From NCBI GenBank assembly GCA_963763135.1, contig CAVXNJ010000002.1, positions 496,001 to 560,000 on the forward strand: a stretch of DNA of 64,000 nucleotides, in the 5' to 3' direction. Position 1 is the first letter of the stretch; every line of letters starts with the position of its first letter. The notes below the pieces were generated by a model. That model worked only from the letters and a program-made list of their open reading frames with translations. It ran no database searches and was not told the origin of the DNA. The position numbers and the translations under genes were made by a program. The stretch is from JANMZO01 sp963763135 (GTDB taxonomy: Bacteria; Actinomycetota; Acidimicrobiia; Acidimicrobiales; JANYDT01). Shown here one piece after another: positions 8,203-15,666 of the stretch.

Positions 8203-8685
8203 ATGAAGATCTATCTTGCGGGTCCGTTGTTTACGCAGGCTGATCGCGACTTTCTCGAGTCGTGTGCTCAGTTGCTCGAATCTCATGGCATCGAATGCTT
8301 CGTGCCACACCGGATTCAGTTCGAGTCACTCGATCCTGACACGGTCTACGCAGAAGATGGGGCCGGAGTGCGGGGAGCAAACGCGGTGGTGGCATGGCTC
8401 GACGGGCCGGTGATCGACGACGGCACTGCCTGCGAGATCGGCATCTTCGCCGAACTCTGTCGTCGAGAACCAGAAAAGTATGTGGGCATAGTAGGTCTGG
8501 CCACTGATTGGCGGACGATGCGGAGGAAGGAAGCGGGAGCGATCGCCGACGGGCTCAACCTCTTTGTGACCGGAGCGATTCGAGCCCACGGGGAAGTGGC
8601 GTACAGCATCGATCGCGTGCTTGAAGTACTGCAGGGATGGGAGTCGAAGCTCGATGCCGACTCCACCGAAGAGAAGCGAGTCTGA
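8203..8685 (+). CDS. Nucleoside 2-deoxyribosyltransferase family protein
   Basis: The 160-residue protein opens with KIYLAGPLFTQADRDF and contains WLDGPVIDDGTACEIGIF, the substrate-binding and catalytic-Glu region of the nucleoside 2-deoxyribosyltransferase fold. Members exchange or hydrolyse the base of (deoxy)nucleosides or nucleoside monophosphates in salvage or house-cleaning. The ATG at 8203 is used because the characteristic N-terminal strand starts there; in-frame upstream sequence belongs to the repeat array. The next gene starts 2 bases after its stop. Confidence 0.85.
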   Translation: MKIYLAGPLFTQADRDFLESCAQLLESHGIECFVPHRIQFESLDPDTVYAEDGAGVRGANAVVAWLDGPVIDDGTACEIGIFAELCRREPEKYVGIVGLATDWRTMRRKEAGAIADGLNLFVTGAIRAHGEVAYSIDRVLEVLQGWESKLDADSTEEKRV

Positions 8686-8687
8686 TC

Positions 8688-9608
8688 ATGGTGGCCTCGA
8701 TCAATCACATTACGTTCGACTGCCACGACCCCCAGTTGCTCGGCTTGTTCTGGTCCGAGGCGCTCGGCCTCACGAGCCACGTGGAGAACGAACCCGGCGA
8801 TCCGGAATGGTTCGTGTACGACCCGTCGGGTCGCTTGCCGAGCATGCTCTTCATCAGGGTGCCTGATGCAAAGGCCGTGAAGAACCGGGTGCACCTCGAC
8901 CTGCAGCCGATGCTGAACGGTCGTGACGTCGAAGTTGAAGCGTTGCTGGCCAAGGGGGCGACCATCTTCGAAGATCATCGTCGGCCCGACGGCACGGGAT
9001 GGGTCACGCTGGCCGATCCCGAGGGGAACGAGTTCTGCGTTGAGCGCAGCGCATCGGAGCGCAAGTACGGCGAACACCGTCCGGTCGACGCGCCGGCAGA
9101 ACGACCGTGGCCGCAGGTCCACCGGGCCGACGAGAAGACGATGCTGACCGGGCTGCTCGACTTCTACCGTGATGGCGTTGTCGCCAAGTTGCAGGGAATC
9201 GAAGACCCTACGCGGGCGCAGGTGTCGGCCGTGCGGTCCAACACCACGATGAACGGTCTGGTGAAACACCTCGCAGTGGTGGAAGACAGCTGGTTCTCGG
9301 ATCGCATGACCGGCGTGTACCCCGAGCCCTGGGCGAGTGCTCCTTGGGACGAGGACCTCGACTGGGAATTCACTACTGCGAAATCCGAGTCGCCTGAGTC
9401 GGTTGTGGCCCTGTACGAAGCGGCGATCGCTCGGAGTCGGGCGATCACGGCCAGCCTTGACCTGGATACGCCTGCGGTGAAGGTGCCGGAAGGCCGTCCG
9501 CCGCACACACTTCGCTATGCACTCATGCACCTCCTCGAAGAGACGGCACGCCATCTTGGTCACCTCGACATCCTCCGGGAGTTGGCCGACGGCGCCACCG
9601 GCGAGTAG
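8688..9608 (+). CDS. VOC/glyoxalase domain fused to a DinB (DUF664-like) domain
   Basis: Residues 1-~125 are a vicinal-oxygen-chelate half-domain (NHITFDCHDPQLLGLFWSEAL, then GWVTLADPEGNEFCVE), close to Glyoxalase_6. Residues ~145-306 are a DinB four-helix bundle of the DUF664 type (GLVKHLAVVEDSWF, then HLLEETARHLGHLDILRE), with the metal-binding His pattern. Both folds use metal centres; DinB proteins in actinobacteria are often thiol (mycothiol)-dependent. The fusion suggests conjugation or detoxification of a small electrophile, which is inference. The ATG at 8688 follows the deoxyribosyltransferase stop closely, implying co-expression. Confidence 0.82.
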   Translation: MVASINHITFDCHDPQLLGLFWSEALGLTSHVENEPGDPEWFVYDPSGRLPSMLFIRVPDAKAVKNRVHLDLQPMLNGRDVEVEALLAKGATIFEDHRRPDGTGWVTLADPEGNEFCVERSASERKYGEHRPVDAPAERPWPQVHRADEKTMLTGLLDFYRDGVVAKLQGIEDPTRAQVSAVRSNTTMNGLVKHLAVVEDSWFSDRMTGVYPEPWASAPWDEDLDWEFTTAKSESPESVVALYEAAIARSRAITASLDLDTPAVKVPEGRPPHTLRYALMHLLEETARHLGHLDILRELADGATGE

Positions 9609-9666
9609 CGAATCGGTAGGATGCTCGGGTTTGTATACCCGTTCACCCTCAGTTACCTAGGACACC

Positions 9667-11367
9667 GTGGAACCAACAGCCTCCGGCATGAACACCAAGA
9701 CCTACGACGAAGCGATCGCGGAAGTGACCGTCGCCGGCGGACCGTTCGAAATCGTCGAAACCAGCGTGCTCGGCGTCGATATGAAGGTCTTCAAGAACTG
9801 CCCACCGAGCCTTCGAGATCTGTTCGCCTCGATGAAGCTCCGGCCCGACCAGCCGTTCATCGTCTACGAAGACGAGACGTACACGTTCGGCCAGGTCGCT
9901 GAGTTGGCCGATGCGCTCGGCGCTCTTCTTGTGGAGCACTATGGCGTGGCCAAAGGCGATCGCGTTTCCATCGCGATGCGCAACTATCCCGAGTGGATCA
10001 TTTCGTTCGCTGCGATCACGTCGATCGGCGCGATCTCGGTGTCGATCAATGCGCTCTGGACCGCCGACGAACTTGATTACGCGGTGGCCGACAGCGGCTC
10101 CAAGGTCGTTATTGCCGACGACGCGCGCATCGAGCGCATGTACGACTCGTGCGTGAGAAACGGGGCCCGGATCCTCGCTGTTCGGCCGGAAGGCCCGTTG
10201 CCGGCGGGCGTTGACCGCTGGTCGGATCTGGTGAAGCCGGGTGCGGCACTGCCGGTCGTCGAGATCGGCCCCGACGACGATGCCACGATCCTGTACACGT
10301 CGGGTACCACGGGTCGCCCGAAGGGTGCGGTGTCAACCCACCGTGCCGTGCTCCAGTCGTTGCTCGCGTTTGCCTGCCGGGGCGAGATCGACAAGGTCCG
10401 CAACATGGCGGCGTCGAACAACACTGACGACGTGCCGGCCTTCATCCTTATCGTTCCGCTGTTCCACGTCACCGGCGGCGTCGCCGTGATGCTCAGCTGT
10501 GTGGCCGGCGGAATCAAGCTTGTGATCATGTACAAGTGGGAGGTCGAGCGGGCCTTGCAGCTCATCGAACGGGAGCGGGTCACGAACTTCGTCGGCGTAC
10601 CGACGCAGAGTTGGGATCTCGTGAACTCGCCGAACTTCACGAAGTACGACACGTCGTCTCTGCGTCGGATCGGCGGCGGTGGCGCGCCGGCGCCGGCCAA
10701 GCTCGTTGAGAAGGTCGCCCAGAGCTTTCCGAAGGGCGCACCTAATCTTGGCTACGGAATGACGGAGACGAACGCCTACGGCCCGCAAAACGCCGCTGAG
10801 GACTTCGTCTCGCATCCCACGTCGACCGGTCGAAGCGTCCCGACCATGGAACTCGAGATTCGAGACCCCGAGCACAACCCGCTTCCGCGTGGGCAACGCG
10901 GCGAAATCTGGTTCAAGGGCCCGATGCTGATCCGTGGGTACTGGGGTAAGCCGGAAGCTACGGCGGAGACCATTGTCAACGGATGGCTGTGCTCGGGCGA
11001 CATCGGCCGCATCGACGCCGAGGGCTTCGTGTACGTCGAGGACCGGGCGAAGGACATGATTCTGCGGGGAGGCGAAAACGTCTACTGCGCGGAAGTGGAA
11101 GGTGCCATCTACGAACATCCCGCGGTTCACGAGGCCGCGGTATTCGGGGTCCCGCACGAGCGTTTGGGCGAAGAAGTCGGCGTGGCGGTCCATGTCAACG
11201 ACGGGATGTCGATCACCGCCGACGAGTTGCGGGCGCACGTTGCTGCCCGGCTCGCCGCGTTCAAGGTGCCCAGCCACGTCTACATCCTGAACGACCCGTT
11301 GCCCCGAAACGCCGCCGGCAAGTTCCTGAAGCGGGAACTGCGCGACCAACTGTCGCCGAAGAGCTGA
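9667..11367 (+). CDS. AMP-forming acyl-CoA synthetase
   Basis: This 566-residue protein has the full adenylate-forming set: ILYTSGTTGRPKGAV (P-loop), the GYGMTETN motif, the SGDIGRID hinge, a GGENVYCAEVE segment and the C-terminal catalytic Lys in NAAGKFLKREL. It should activate a carboxylic acid as acyl-AMP and transfer it to CoA, in the cytosol. The acid cannot be read from sequence; resemblance is to medium/long-chain fatty-acyl ligases. GTG at 9667 has TAGGAC upstream and is preferred over ATG 9688. Several lipid-linked genes occur nearby (SDR at 6.1 kb, WS/DGAT at 50.8 kb) but not in one operon. Confidence 0.9.
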   Translation: MEPTASGMNTKTYDEAIAEVTVAGGPFEIVETSVLGVDMKVFKNCPPSLRDLFASMKLRPDQPFIVYEDETYTFGQVAELADALGALLVEHYGVAKGDRVSIAMRNYPEWIISFAAITSIGAISVSINALWTADELDYAVADSGSKVVIADDARIERMYDSCVRNGARILAVRPEGPLPAGVDRWSDLVKPGAALPVVEIGPDDDATILYTSGTTGRPKGAVSTHRAVLQSLLAFACRGEIDKVRNMAASNNTDDVPAFILIVPLFHVTGGVAVMLSCVAGGIKLVIMYKWEVERALQLIERERVTNFVGVPTQSWDLVNSPNFTKYDTSSLRRIGGGGAPAPAKLVEKVAQSFPKGAPNLGYGMTETNAYGPQNAAEDFVSHPTSTGRSVPTMELEIRDPEHNPLPRGQRGEIWFKGPMLIRGYWGKPEATAETIVNGWLCSGDIGRIDAEGFVYVEDRAKDMILRGGENVYCAEVEGAIYEHPAVHEAAVFGVPHERLGEEVGVAVHVNDGMSITADELRAHVAARLAAFKVPSHVYILNDPLPRNAAGKFLKRELRDQLSPKS

Positions 11368-11401
11368 GGCGCTTCGGGACACTGGCGGAGGGCGCTGGCG
11401 C

Positions 11402-12574
11402 TCAGTGCCAGGTGACGGAGCGCTCGATGAGGGCGCCGAGTTGGAGGAGTCGGGCCTCGGCGTTGTAGTCACCGATCAGCTGAATGCTGCCCGGAAGGTT
11501 CTGGGTCTCGGGGCGTCGGAGCCGGTGGGGGATCGGGACCGGCATCGACAGCGCTGGGAGACCCGTCATGTTGGCGAAACGCGTGAACCCGGTGAGCGGG
11601 CTGGTCGCTGCTTCTTCCAGCAACGGCGGAAGCAGCGGCATGGTCGGGAGGGCAATCGCATCGAACTGTTGAAAGAACGATGCGAGGTCCGCCTTCATGG
11701 CTTCGCGGACCTGGCGGGCTCCGGCCAGTTGCTCGTCGGTGATGCTGTCACCGGAATGGAGCCGGGCGCGTCCGGCCTGCGACACCCCGTCGTTTTCGTC
11801 GCCGAGCAGCCACGCGTCGCTCCGCCAGGCCTCACCCAACAGCACCAGAAGCCCCGCTTCGTGCACGGCGTTCCATCCTCGAAGCACGACGTCGACGACC
11901 GTCATACCGGAATCGAGGAGAGCGGCGTCGACGGCGGCATCGACGTCGTGATCGGCCGGGATGTTCGTTGGCCGCACGCGGGCGATCTGGCGGGGAATGG
12001 AGCTTTCGCCGAGCGTTGCGGCAAAGCCGGGCTCGAGGAGATCCATGCCGCGGACCACGTCGGCCACGGTTCGACCCATCGGGCCAACGGTGTCGAGGAA
12101 CGGGGCGAGGGGCCAGACGCCTTTGGTGGAAACTCGGCCCCACGTGGTCTTCAAGCCGACGATCCCACAGCAGGCGGCCGGAATGCGGATCGAGCCGCCG
12201 GTGTCGGAACCGAGAGCGACATCGGCCAGACCGAGTGCCAGCGCCACTGCCGAGCCACTCGATGACCCCCCGGGGATCCGGGAACTGTCGAGGGGATTGT
12301 TGGGCGTTCCGAAAACGCCGTTGACTCCTTCGGCCCCGAATGCGAGCTCGTGCAGGTTGGTCTTGCCGACGATCCAGGCTTCTCCGGCCGCCTCCGCCGC
12401 TCGGATGCCGGCCAGGCATTCCGCGTCGGTTTCCGCCACGACCCCCCGCCGCTGGACCCCGAGGCATCCCGCCGTGGTGACGGTTCCGCGGATGTCGACC
12501 AGGTCCTTGATGGCGACTGCGGTTCCCGGGCCGGTGTCGGCGAAGCGCTGGATGAAAATCGGGTCAATAGTCAT
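11402..12574 (-). CDS. Amidase-signature family hydrolase
   Basis: It shows the Ser-cisSer-Lys triad: Lys23 in AIKDL, the cis-Ser in GGSSSGSAVALALG and the nucleophile Ser in GSDTGGSIRIPA. At 390 residues it is shorter than the usual 450-500, missing the N-terminal helical region and some of the C terminus, as in other short amidase-signature proteins. The substrate is unknown. It is not the GatA of a visible GatCAB operon. The start codon (12572-12574) falls inside the first copy of a 61-bp tandem repeat, so its translation-initiation region is duplicated upstream. It converges with the acyl-CoA ligase, 34 bases apart. Confidence 0.87.
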   Translation of the reverse strand: MTIDPIFIQRFADTGPGTAVAIKDLVDIRGTVTTAGCLGVQRRGVVAETDAECLAGIRAAEAAGEAWIVGKTNLHELAFGAEGVNGVFGTPNNPLDSSRIPGGSSSGSAVALALGLADVALGSDTGGSIRIPAACCGIVGLKTTWGRVSTKGVWPLAPFLDTVGPMGRTVADVVRGMDLLEPGFAATLGESSIPRQIARVRPTNIPADHDVDAAVDAALLDSGMTVVDVVLRGWNAVHEAGLLVLLGEAWRSDAWLLGDENDGVSQAGRARLHSGDSITDEQLAGARQVREAMKADLASFFQQFDAIALPTMPLLPPLLEEAATSPLTGFTRFANMTGLPALSMPVPIPHRLRRPETQNLPGSIQLIGDYNAEARLLQLGALIERSVTWH

Positions 12575-12691
12575 TGGTCCGAAGTTACTGGCTGAGGGAA
12601 TCCCTTTGGAACCGTGGGTGAATGTGGGAGGTCATTGGTCCGAAGTTACTGGCTGAGGGAATCCCTTTGGAACCGTGGGTGAATGTGGGCG
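12570..12691. repeat. 61-bp tandem duplication between divergent genes
   Basis: Copy 1 (12570-12630) and copy 2 (12631-12691) are nearly identical, with a few bases of a third beginning at 12692 (GTCATGGGTCC). The unit contains the amidase ATG and its upstream region and lies in the promoter space of the divergent flavoprotein gene. Such duplications can change expression by copying regulatory sites. Confidence 0.9.
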
Positions 12692-12741
12692 GTCATGGGT
12701 CCATTCTCGCAAGGGTTCGTGGCTGGGCCAGACTCTTCGAC

Positions 12742-13770
12742 ATGTCGAGCAATGAATCGAATCCGTCCGCCGTCCGCCCGGTCATCGTGATCGGCGCTGG
12801 GTTGAGCGGGCTCATCGCCGCCACGGACTTGGGGCGTCGGGGAGTTCCGACGCTGGTCCTCGACAAGGGTCGCTCGGTCGGGGGGCGTCTGGCCACTCGC
12901 CGTGCGCCTGGCGTTGATGGTCGTGAAGCACGATTCGATCATGGGGCGCAGTTCTTCACCGTTCGCTCGCCGGAGTTTGCGAGCCTGGTCGACGAGTGGC
13001 TGGGCATCGGTCTGGTGCGGGAATGGTGTCGGGGCTTCCGACCGGGCGGTGACGGGTTCCCTCGTTATGTGGCCAACGGTGGGATGAACGCGATTGCGAA
13101 ACATCTGGCTCAATCGGTCGACGTTCGGTGCGACACGAAGGTCCACGCAATCGCGGGTGACGCCGGAACGCTTTCGGTCTCGGCCGATGATGGTGAGCGA
13201 TGGGAGAGCGATGTTGTCGTCGCGACTCCTCCGGTTCCGCAATCACTGGCGCTTTGCGAAAACGGTTGGCTGCCGATTCCCGAAGACGACGAGCATTCAC
13301 TTCTGGCAATTTCGTACGCGCCGTGTCTGGCCCTGTTGGTGTCGCTGGATCGGCCTTCGTCTGTTCCGGCGCCCGGAGGGTTGCAGCTTGATCCAGCCGA
13401 CGACGCCGTCTTCTCCTTTGTTGGCGACAACATGGCGAAGGGGATCAGTGATGTAAGTGCGCTTACGTTTCACGCGAACGATCGCGTGTCGATGGAGCGA
13501 TACGACGAAGAAGATGATGATACGCGCGCGTATCTTCTGTCCGAGGCGAGTCGCTATTTTGATTCGGCTGGGATCGTGCATGTGGAATTGAAGAAGTGGA
13601 AATACGCTCGTCCGATAGTCGGTTACCATGCGCGCTTACTGAGTGTCGAGCCGATTCCGGGAACATCATTGGTCTTCGGCGGCGACGCGTTTGGCGATTC
13701 CAAAATCGAGGGATCGGCGCTGTCGGGTCTTGCTATTGCTGACTACGTAGCTGGTCGTAATCGCACATAG
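12742..13770 (+). CDS. FAD-dependent NAD(P)H/amine oxidoreductase, renalase-like
   Basis: The N terminus has the dinucleotide-binding VIVIGAGLSGLIAATDL followed by GRSVGGRLATRR and RFDHGAQFFTVR, the pattern of the renalase/COG3380 group. The C terminus has LVFGGDAFGDSKIEGSALSG, which closes the FAD site. Renalase-type enzymes oxidise aberrant NAD(P)H isomers or amines; which applies here cannot be told. The ATG at 12742 gives a standard N terminus, whereas the in-frame extension back to 12622 runs through the 61-bp repeat. Two copies of a 12-bp palindromic word (13454, 13521) lie in the coding sequence. Confidence 0.82.
   Translation: MSSNESNPSAVRPVIVIGAGLSGLIAATDLGRRGVPTLVLDKGRSVGGRLATRRAPGVDGREARFDHGAQFFTVRSPEFASLVDEWLGIGLVREWCRGFRPGGDGFPRYVANGGMNAIAKHLAQSVDVRCDTKVHAIAGDAGTLSVSADDGERWESDVVVATPPVPQSLALCENGWLPIPEDDEHSLLAISYAPCLALLVSLDRPSSVPAPGGLQLDPADDAVFSFVGDNMAKGISDVSALTFHANDRVSMERYDEEDDDTRAYLLSEASRYFDSAGIVHVELKKWKYARPIVGYHARLLSVEPIPGTSLVFGGDAFGDSKIEGSALSGLAIADYVAGRNRT
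13453..13534. repeat. Two copies of the dispersed palindromic word TANGYRYRCNTA
   Basis: GTAAGTGCGCTTAC spans 13453-13466, and the perfect 16-bp palindrome GATACGCGCGCGTATC spans 13519-13534, both inside the flavoprotein gene. These are the closest pair of exact matches to a motif found 17 times in the window; the other positions are listed in the findings. Confidence 0.6.
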
Positions 13771-13906
13771 CTTTTGACGCGTCGGTGACGCTCGGCGGTC
13801 AGTCATTTGACTAATAGAATGTGCGCTTAGCTTCTCGAACTACATAGCTGAACGGCGCTACGGTAGTGGGCTCGAACTTTACGTGGCAGGTGTCACGCCG
13901 CATTTG

Positions 13907-13936
13907 TTGCAACCATGTTTCGAAGTTGCATAAGGT
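13907..13936 (+). promoter_or_regulatory. Putative promoter of the transglycosylase-like gene, with a long leader
   Basis: TTGCAA (13907-13912), an 18-base spacer and TAAGGT (13931-13936) resemble a -35/-10 pair. Transcription from here would give a leader of roughly 240 bases before the ATG at 14183. I looked for a ydaO-type (c-di-AMP) riboswitch, known upstream of actinobacterial wall hydrolases, and could not match its conserved core. Otherwise the 13771-14182 gap shows nothing. Confidence 0.35.
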
Positions 13937-14182
13937 GTAACTCTCCTTACCAGCGCTCCCGACGTTTCGACGCGCTCGCTACGAACATCGATACCGATGT
14001 CCCCTGCGTGCTCAACCGGGTTCAACTTGGCGCCACGGTCCCCTCCTGCGTTGTGCGCTTTTCGCGTTCAATCACTGGCAGGGCCGTGGCATGTCGTCAG
14101 GTCGGTCGGCGCTGAGGCGTGGAAGTTCCGCGCCCGGCCCACGGCTTCCCCTCGTGGTCCGCTCCGTAGAGAGGTAGTGCTG

Positions 14183-14659
14183 ATGTCTACTGTTGCCGTT
14201 TCGGTTCCGTCCGGAGTCTCCGGGTTCTCGTCACATCGCCCGCATAGCGTTCGATTTCTTTCCGCTGCCATCGCAGTACTCCTCGCTGGTGCAGCGGTAG
14301 TCGCAGGGAGTAATCCCGCAGAGGCGCGCACGTCGAAATGGCGGCGATCGCACCGGTCTTCGATGCGCTACGTGCGCTCACCGTATCCGGGTCTTGGAAC
14401 TTCCCCGTCAATGGAAGCCGCAATAGTCGCTACGTTTCCCAGTTCGCTTCACAAGCAGGCGCTGAATGTGGCGTGGTGCGAGTCGCGGGGTCAAGCCAGC
14501 GCTCGCAACGGACAGTACCGTGGTCACTTTCAAATGGGCAGCAACGAATGGAAGCGCTTTGGATCGGGCAACCCCTACAACGCGTACGACAACTCGCGGG
14601 CTGCCTACCGTTACTACCTTGCTGCCGGCTCGTGGCGCCCGTGGCAGTGTCAGCCCTGA
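14183..14659 (+). CDS. Small secreted transglycosylase/lysozyme-like protein
   Basis: The 158-residue protein has a signal peptide (hydrophobic FLSAAIAVLLAGAAVVAG, cleavage near AEA-R). Its C-terminal domain contains NVAWCESRGQ with the candidate catalytic Glu, YRGHFQMGSNEW, and AYRYYLAAGSWRPWQC, the pattern of Rpf-like or lysozyme-like actinobacterial wall enzymes. Two Cys residues flank the domain and may form a disulfide. It would cleave the glycan strand outside the cell. GAGAGG lies about 8 bases upstream of the ATG. An in-frame open extension upstream to 13997 lacks coding character. Confidence 0.8.
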   Translation: MSTVAVSVPSGVSGFSSHRPHSVRFLSAAIAVLLAGAAVVAGSNPAEARTSKWRRSHRSSMRYVRSPYPGLGTSPSMEAAIVATFPSSLHKQALNVAWCESRGQASARNGQYRGHFQMGSNEWKRFGSGNPYNAYDNSRAAYRYYLAAGSWRPWQCQP

Positions 14660-14673
14660 CGATGTAGGTTAGC

Positions 14674-14708
14674 ATCATGTGTGCACATATAATATGTGCA
14701 CACATGAT
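14674..14708. terminator. Perfect 35-base inverted repeat between convergent genes
   Basis: Two 17-base arms (ATCATGTGTGCACATAT and its exact complement) flank one central A. It sits between the convergent transglycosylase and SirB1 genes, where a bidirectional terminator would fit. It is AT-rich for this genome and has no T-run, so a protein-binding site is an alternative. Parts resemble the TANGYRYRCNTA word with one mismatch. Confidence 0.55.
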
Positions 14709-14755
14709 TTGCGTTTGGAATGCATTGATGCCGAAAACGATCCGCGTCGAACCAT

Positions 14756-15568
14756 TCAGTTGAGACGTGCGGCGAGGCGAACTTCCTCCGCGTCGAGCGT
14801 GTCTTCGTGCATCGGAAAATGGAGTCGAAGCAGGCGAAGCGTCGCCATCGCCTCGTTCCAGCGGCCCGTGGCGTCGAGCAGTCGAAGCAATTCACGGGCC
14901 TCGTCGAATGCGAGGGATGGAAGCGCGCTTCGCAAGCGCATCACCGCTGTGAGGCCTTCGAGATCACCACTGCGCGCGTAGTTGCTCTTCAGATTTGAAA
15001 GCATCCGGATCAGAATCTGTTCCGACATCGCCGGCGTGAGGGAGTTGGGATCGATTATTCGGGTCCCAAACATTCGCTCGTGGAGGTCCGCGCAATCATT
15101 GAGCGTGAGCGTTGCCCCGCCGTTGAAGGGGTCGACGAACGGCCGGGAGGCGTCGACGGTGGCGAGCAGAAAATGCCCGGGGAAACTCACTCCCCACATG
15201 CGGAGACCGATTCGCTTGGCGAGATCGAGTCCGATCACTGCGAGCGAAATCGGAATGCCGACGCGGCGTTCGAGTACATCAGGAAGAAACGAGTTTCGGA
15301 CATCGTGGTAGTCGATTCCGTTTCCCGTGAGGCCGTAGTCGACGAACAGTCGGCGCTGCCATCCGTCGAAGTTGGACGGGCACCCCTCAGCCAATTCTTG
15401 AAGGACGCTCTCGCGCTCCGTAAGTTCTTCCATGCTGGAGACGAGAACACTACGATGCGCGCTTAGTAAAAACGCAGCCCGAGTCAGGTCGATCGCGGAA
15501 CCCGACGGGTTGACCGTGCTCGCAAACGATCGGTGCCACCATGGTGCGTCGGGTTGGGCGGGAAGCAT
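14756..15568 (-). CDS. SirB1 family protein (transglutaminase-like + TPR-like)
   Basis: The region YHDVRNSFLPDVLERRVGIP, followed by SFPGHFLLATVDASRPFVDPF, is characteristic of the SirB1 N-terminal transglutaminase-like domain. The C-terminal ~90 residues are helical and TPR-like (ARSGDLEGLTAVMRL, LLDATGRWNEAMATLRLL). The usual catalytic Cys/His set of transglutaminases is not clearly preserved, as is common in this family. Function is unknown; proteins of this family occur widely in bacteria. The first start at 15568 is 99 bases after the AdnAB-like gene upstream on the same strand, so it may be co-transcribed with it. Confidence 0.8.
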   Translation of the reverse strand: MLPAQPDAPWWHRSFASTVNPSGSAIDLTRAAFLLSAHRSVLVSSMEELTERESVLQELAEGCPSNFDGWQRRLFVDYGLTGNGIDYHDVRNSFLPDVLERRVGIPISLAVIGLDLAKRIGLRMWGVSFPGHFLLATVDASRPFVDPFNGGATLTLNDCADLHERMFGTRIIDPNSLTPAMSEQILIRMLSNLKSNYARSGDLEGLTAVMRLRSALPSLAFDEARELLRLLDATGRWNEAMATLRLLRLHFPMHEDTLDAEEVRLAARLN

Positions 15569-15666
15569 GTCTCCATCTTGGCCGATTCCGATGATCTACG
15601 GATGTTGTCTTGGCCTCGGTGTGCGTCGAGGCTGATTGGAAGGCGATACTGCCATTCCGCGGTCTG

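Noticed and set aside
7042..8310. A 422-codon minus-strand frame across the 7.6-8.1 kb repeat
   Set aside because: It runs through the repeat units and antisense to two recognisable genes, with no domain or ribosome-binding site.
13771..14182. A ydaO-type (c-di-AMP) riboswitch upstream of the transglycosylase-like gene
   Set aside because: The position suits this class, but I could not match its conserved core; only a promoter-like pair and an unexplained leader are reported.
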